DNA from: a virus | Virus record (IMG/VR): IMGVR_UViG_3300005511_000048 | Location: 1 to 31,463 of that record | Direction: 5' to 3' (one strand) | DNA length: 31,463 nt | Shown: positions 27,878 through 31,463 of the stretch, one piece after another | Position numbering within the stretch: position 1 is the stretch's first letter | Layout: each line of letters begins with the position of its first letter | Notes under the pieces: model-generated | Seen by the model: only the letters and a program-made list of their open reading frames with translations | Told to the model about the DNA's origin: nothing | The model's database searches: none | Position numbers and translations under genes: made by a program

Positions 27878-29768
27878 CTATCTCGCCTGGGCTGGGCGCA
27901 ACGTCGTCTTCGGCTCGGAAAGCCCGCTGCCTGGGCCCTATAATCGGGAACTGTTCCCGTTCTTCGATCGGATCCTGGAGGTATTGGGGCCGGATCATCC
28001 GGCCCGCACGGTCGTGCTGCAGAAGTCGGCCCAGCTCGGCGGCACCGTGCTGGCACAGATATTCACCGGCGGGTCGCTCGACATGGACCCGTGCTTGTTC
28101 ATGTACATCCACCCGACGACCGATAACGGCACGCGATGGGTGAACACGAAATGGCGGCCGATGCTGCGCCAGACGACATCGCTGGTGGGCATCTTTCCGT
28201 CGACCAAGTCGCGCGATGCCGGCAACTCGATGTTCTATCTCGAGCGCAATGATGGCCGCGGCGCGCTTCTGGTCAGCGGCGCTAATTCCGAGGCGAGCTT
28301 GTCGCAGGTCTCGCCGCGGCGCCAGGTGCAGGACGATCTCTCCAAATGGGAGATGAACAACGCCGGCGACCCGGAAGACCAGGCGGATACGCGGTCGAAG
28401 GCCTTCGACTGGGCGAAGATCTTCAAGATCAGCACGCCGCTGATCAAGGCCGGCTGCAGGATCTCGCGGGCTTACAAGAATTCGACCCAAGAGCGCTTCC
28501 ATGTGCCCTGTCCACAATGCGGGCACATGCACGCGCTTGAATGGGAAAACTTCGTCGCCAACATCGACCCGGAGGATCCGGGTGCAGCGCACTTCACCTG
28601 CCCGAAGAACGGTTGCGTCATCGAGCAGCATCACCTTCGGTCGATGCTGCAAGACGGCCAGTGGGTCGCGCAGAACCCGTCGGCGAAGATCATCGGGTTC
28701 TTTCTCTGGACCGCCTATTCGCTGCTCGAGCGCTGGGAGAATATCGCAGCGCGCTGGATCGCCGCGAAAGGCGACGCCGCGAAAGAGCAGACATTCTTCA
28801 ACGATTGGCTTGGCCTGCCCTACGAGGCGGCGGGTGAATCACCGCCCTGGGAGGAGATCAAGGCCAGGGCGGAAGAAGACGGCCATCAGCGTGGAGTCAT
28901 TCCTGTCGGCGGGCTGCTGCTATCGCTCGGGATCGACTGTCAGAGCGATCGCATCGAATGGCATCTCAGGTCGCATGGACGCGACGTGCGCGCATGGACG
29001 GTCGATTACGGCGTCATCGAGCACCACATCGCGACCGATGAAGGCCGCGCTGCGCTCGACGCGTTGTTGAAACGAGACTGGCCCGACAGCTTTGGCGGAC
29101 GGCGGAGCCCACAGAGCGTCGCGATCGACGGCAACGCCTGGACCGAGGACGTCTATGACTGGGCGAAGCGGCACCCGGCGAGCCGCGTGATGATGGTTCG
29201 CGGTGTCGCCTCGGAGGCCGCGCCCTTCATCGCCCGGGTGAAGCGCGAGCGCTCGCGTGACGGCCGACTGCTGCGGTATGCCCGGCGGTTTTTCAACGTC
29301 GGCACGGCGCCGATGAAGGCGGCCTTGTACAAGCACCTGGCGGTCAAGGATCCGCTGGCGCGTGGGTACAACGGATTCCCGATGGGGATGGAGGACGACT
29401 TCTTCCAGCAGCTCTGTTCAGAGCGCCGGGTGCCCATCAATCGCAAGGATGGGTATGTCGAGTTTCGTTGGAAGAAGGATCCGAGCGTCCGAAACGAGGT
29501 GCTGGACACCGCGATCTATGCCGACGCCGGCGCAGTTCGCCAAGGCTGGCGCACACTGACCGAAGATCAGTGGGACAAGATCGAGGCGCTGCTCGAAAAA
29601 CCGGCGATCGAGAAGGGGCAGCTCGATCTTGAAGACCTTCCGGCCCAGCCGAAGGCGACCGAGGCCGAACCGGCGCCCGAATCGGCGACGGAACCGGACG
29701 TTTCGACGCCAAGAACCGAATCGCAGCCGGTGAAACCCGCCGCGCCGCTTAGCAAAGGTCTCGCCTGA
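27798..29768 (+). CDS. terL: Terminase large subunit, GpA family
   Basis: A 656-residue packaging motor and nuclease of the lambda GpA family. The variant Walker A is KSAQLGGTV (residues 76-84), the Walker B-like block is RRQVQDDLSKW (174-184), and a zinc ribbon has Cys238, Cys241, Cys268 and Cys273. The nuclease acid cluster begins at GIDCQSDRIEW. It cuts concatemers and pumps DNA into the prohead through the portal. The C-terminal 60 residues are Pro/Glu/Ala rich and probably disordered. A GAAGAGAG ribosome site precedes the ATG. GpA-type terminases usually make cohesive ends, so a cos site is expected nearby, possibly at the repeats before terS. Confidence 0.96.
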   Translation: METLLTNPEWMVQDILSESLEPPPPVDYLAWAGRNVVFGSESPLPGPYNRELFPFFDRILEVLGPDHPARTVVLQKSAQLGGTVLAQIFTGGSLDMDPCLFMYIHPTTDNGTRWVNTKWRPMLRQTTSLVGIFPSTKSRDAGNSMFYLERNDGRGALLVSGANSEASLSQVSPRRQVQDDLSKWEMNNAGDPEDQADTRSKAFDWAKIFKISTPLIKAGCRISRAYKNSTQERFHVPCPQCGHMHALEWENFVANIDPEDPGAAHFTCPKNGCVIEQHHLRSMLQDGQWVAQNPSAKIIGFFLWTAYSLLERWENIAARWIAAKGDAAKEQTFFNDWLGLPYEAAGESPPWEEIKARAEEDGHQRGVIPVGGLLLSLGIDCQSDRIEWHLRSHGRDVRAWTVDYGVIEHHIATDEGRAALDALLKRDWPDSFGGRRSPQSVAIDGNAWTEDVYDWAKRHPASRVMMVRGVASEAAPFIARVKRERSRDGRLLRYARRFFNVGTAPMKAALYKHLAVKDPLARGYNGFPMGMEDDFFQQLCSERRVPINRKDGYVEFRWKKDPSVRNEVLDTAIYADAGAVRQGWRTLTEDQWDKIEALLEKPAIEKGQLDLEDLPAQPKATEAEPAPESATEPDVSTPRTESQPVKPAAPLSKGLA

Positions 29769-29995
29769 TGGCCACGCAGCAGCAGATCGATGCCTGGCAG
29801 GCGGAGCTTACGCAGCTCGAGACCGCGCGGACCTCGATTCTTGGCGGGAAACAGACCGTTTCGGTATCGGCCGGCGATAAGCGCGTCGAATATAGCAACG
29901 GGTCGGCGGATATGCAGGCGCTGCTCAATCGGATCAACGAATTGAAGCTGATGCTCGGCCAATCTTGCCGCCGCGCGCTTCGGATCGGGTTCTGA
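29768..29995 (+). CDS. Head-tail joining protein, gpW-like
   Basis: A 75-residue protein of the lambda gpW family: MATQQQIDAWQAELTQLETARTSILGGKQTVSVSAGDKRVEYSNGSADMQALLNRINELKLMLG shows the two-helix plus beta-hairpin pattern, with the polar hairpin (SVSAGDKRVEYS) between helices. gpW joins the packaged head to the tail. It lies between terL and the portal gene, as in lambda (A-W-B), with a TGATG overlap to terL. A short Arg-rich tail (CRRALRIGF) follows. Confidence 0.9.
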   Translation: MATQQQIDAWQAELTQLETARTSILGGKQTVSVSAGDKRVEYSNGSADMQALLNRINELKLMLGQSCRRALRIGF

Positions 29996-29996
29996 C

Positions 29997-31445
29997 ATGG
30001 CTTTTTTGAACGCAGACGGCTCGAAAATGCAGCGTATGGCGCATGTTTCGACGCCTTCTTACCAGGCGAGCGATCATTTCAGCCAGGAGCTCGCGTCCTG
30101 GCGGCCGTGGCTGGCGTCGCCGGACGCCGAACTGCTCTACGAGCGCGACACGATCACCGCCAGGATCCGCGACCTGGTGCGGAACAACGGTTGGGCGTCG
30201 AGCGCGGTCACCCGCGAGCTCGACAACGTCATTGGAAGCGGTCTTCGCCTCTCCGCGAAGCCAAACTGGCGCCGCCTCGGTCTCTCGGAGGATTGGGCGC
30301 ACGAATTCTCCGCCGACGTCGAGAGCGTCTGGCGAGACTTTGCCGAGGATCCGAACTTCTTTTGTGACGCGGCGCGTCACCATCAGATGAGTGGGTTGTT
30401 CGGGCTGGCTTACCGGCATTATCTGAAGGATGGCGACGCGTTCGGCGTATTGCTGTGGTTGCCGGACCGGCCGTCCGAATGGGCAACGGCGCTGCAGATC
30501 GTGCATCCGGACCGCGTGTCCAACCCGAACGGGCAAGCCGATAGCGATCAGGTTCGCTGCGGTGTCGATCTCGACGAGAACGGTGCCGCGACGGGCTACC
30601 ACATCCGCAAGCGGCATCCCTATGACATCGCCGACACGAACGGCCAGGGCTTCGTCTGGGAGCATGTACCGCGCGAAACCGAGTGGGGTCGGCCGATCGT
30701 CGTTCACCACTATGACAAGGACGCTGCCGGTCAAACACGCGGCATCGGTCGCCTGACGCCGATCCTCGAGCCTCTGAAGATGCTCGAAAAACATGGCAAG
30801 GTCGAACTGCAGGCGGCGGTTCTGAACGCGATTCTGGCGGCCTTCATCGAAAGCCCGCTGGACCATGAGTTCGCAGAAGGCATCATCGGTGGTGATAGCC
30901 TCGGCAAATACCAGGACGAGCGGTCGGCCTTCCACAAGGACCGCAACATCACGCTGGGCGGCGTCCGTGTACCGATCCTGTTTCCGGGCGAGAAGGTCGG
31001 CTTCCAAGCCGCCACGCGACCCAACCCCGCGTTCAGTGAATTCCAAGCCGCCGCGTTGCGCAACATCGCGGCCGGCACCGGCACGGTCAGCTATGAGCAA
31101 CTGTCCGGGGACTGGTCGCGCACTAACTATTCCTCCGCGCGGGCTTCGATGGTCGAGATTTGGAAGTCCCTGATCCGCCGGCGCCGGGATTTTGCGCCAC
31201 GGTTCGCCACGCCGGTCTTCGCCGCGGTGCTCGAGGAGGCGATCGAGACCGGTCGAGTGACCGTGCCCTCCGGCGCGCCGAGCTTCCAGGAGGCGCGCGC
31301 AGCCTATGCCCGCTGCAGTTGGATCGGCCCGGGACGCGGTTGGGTGGATCCGCTGAAGGAGAAGCAGGCGGCGGTGATGGGAATCGCCGCGGGTCTCTCC
31401 ACGCTTGAGGCCGAGTGTGCAGAACAGGGCCTCGACTATGAATAA
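29997..31445 (+). CDS. Portal protein, lambda GpB family
   Basis: A 482-residue portal protein. Residues about 35-330 show the lambda GpB pattern: 'ELLYERDTITARIRDLVRNNGWASSAVTRELDNVIGSGLRLSAKP', 'YLKDGDAFGVLLWLPDR', 'GVDLDENGAATGYHIRKRHPYD', 'RGIGRLTPILEPLKMLEKHGKVELQAAVLNAILAAFIESPL'. Later parts are 'EFQAAALRNIAAGTGTVSYEQLSGDWSRTNYSSARASMVEIWKS' and 'GWVDPLKEKQAAVMGIAAGLSTLEAECAEQGLDYE'. Twelve such subunits form the DNA entry ring. The frame ends right after QGLDYE, where related portals normally continue with a further helix of about 20-50 residues. The bases after the stop read in frame as VQAQIA to the window edge. Confidence 0.93.
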   Translation: MAFLNADGSKMQRMAHVSTPSYQASDHFSQELASWRPWLASPDAELLYERDTITARIRDLVRNNGWASSAVTRELDNVIGSGLRLSAKPNWRRLGLSEDWAHEFSADVESVWRDFAEDPNFFCDAARHHQMSGLFGLAYRHYLKDGDAFGVLLWLPDRPSEWATALQIVHPDRVSNPNGQADSDQVRCGVDLDENGAATGYHIRKRHPYDIADTNGQGFVWEHVPRETEWGRPIVVHHYDKDAAGQTRGIGRLTPILEPLKMLEKHGKVELQAAVLNAILAAFIESPLDHEFAEGIIGGDSLGKYQDERSAFHKDRNITLGGVRVPILFPGEKVGFQAATRPNPAFSEFQAAALRNIAAGTGTVSYEQLSGDWSRTNYSSARASMVEIWKSLIRRRRDFAPRFATPVFAAVLEEAIETGRVTVPSGAPSFQEARAAYARCSWIGPGRGWVDPLKEKQAAVMGIAAGLSTLEAECAEQGLDYE

Positions 31446-31463
31446 GTGCAGGCGCAGATCGCG

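Noticed and set aside
27615-31100. Reverse frames opposite terL and the portal gene
   Set aside because: Complement of recognisable terminase and portal proteins.
1-31463. tRNA genes, attachment core or insertion sequences
   Set aside because: No cloverleaf, paired direct repeat next to int, or transposase was seen. The att site is probably outside this window.

Overview
The window is most of the left half of a temperate, lambda-like (siphovirus-type) prophage or phage genome from a high-GC alphaproteobacterium. The host class is suggested by the GC-rich codon use, a GcrA-family regulator (a family largely confined to Alphaproteobacteria), an alphaproteobacterial-style intergenic palindrome at about 8021-8052, and the mix of early genes (DUF2303, DUF4326, DUF5131, HD hydrolase). 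No tRNA, rRNA, IS element or CRISPR array was seen, and no attachment site could be placed. Family names come from reading the proteins by eye; no database search was run.

Layout. (1) 1-11390, leftward: about 26 tightly coupled early genes, mostly joined by ATGA or TGATG overlaps, running from a leader at about 11490 to a small HTH protein (excisionase candidate) and a tyrosine integrase, with one further partial gene at the window edge. (2) 11391-13440, the switch: two near-identical operator/promoter modules, each with two 19-bp operators of the form TGTTCCG-N5-CGGAACA placed 35 bp apart. One drives the leftward operon and the other drives a Cro-like gene. Between them lie a rightward membrane-anchored WYL-TerB protein and a leftward CI-like S24 repressor, which converge on a shared TTAA. 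(3) 13441-26801, rightward: regulators, then a DNA-modification and replication block. It holds a C5 cytosine methyltransferase with about 11 internal repeats, a GcrA homologue followed by two more Myb/GcrA-like small proteins, two small zinc-binding proteins, a helicase-amino-methyltransferase fusion, a radical SAM protein, a CHC2/Toprim primase, a D5/P4-type helicase, an iteron-rich noncoding segment that looks like a replication origin, and a DUF6362-type HTH protein. (4) 26802-31463: a terminator, a tiny membrane protein, a TTTAG/CTAAA repeat cluster, then the packaging and head genes terS, terL (GpA type), gpW-like and a portal (GpB type), which stops at 31445, apparently early.

How it fits together. 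The repressor is predicted to hold both modules off in the lysogen. On induction the left operon supplies excision and host-takeover functions. The right operon makes Cro, modifies DNA with a cytosine and an adenine/N4 methyltransferase, may tune transcription through GcrA-like proteins, and replicates from the iteron region before the late packaging genes are expressed. The points most worth a second look are the twin operator modules with GANTC sites in mirrored positions, the WYL-TerB membrane gene, the repeat-filled methyltransferase, the 32-bp palindrome whose core is a hybrid of the parS and Noc binding sites, the phage radical SAM protein, and the packaging-site candidate before terS.
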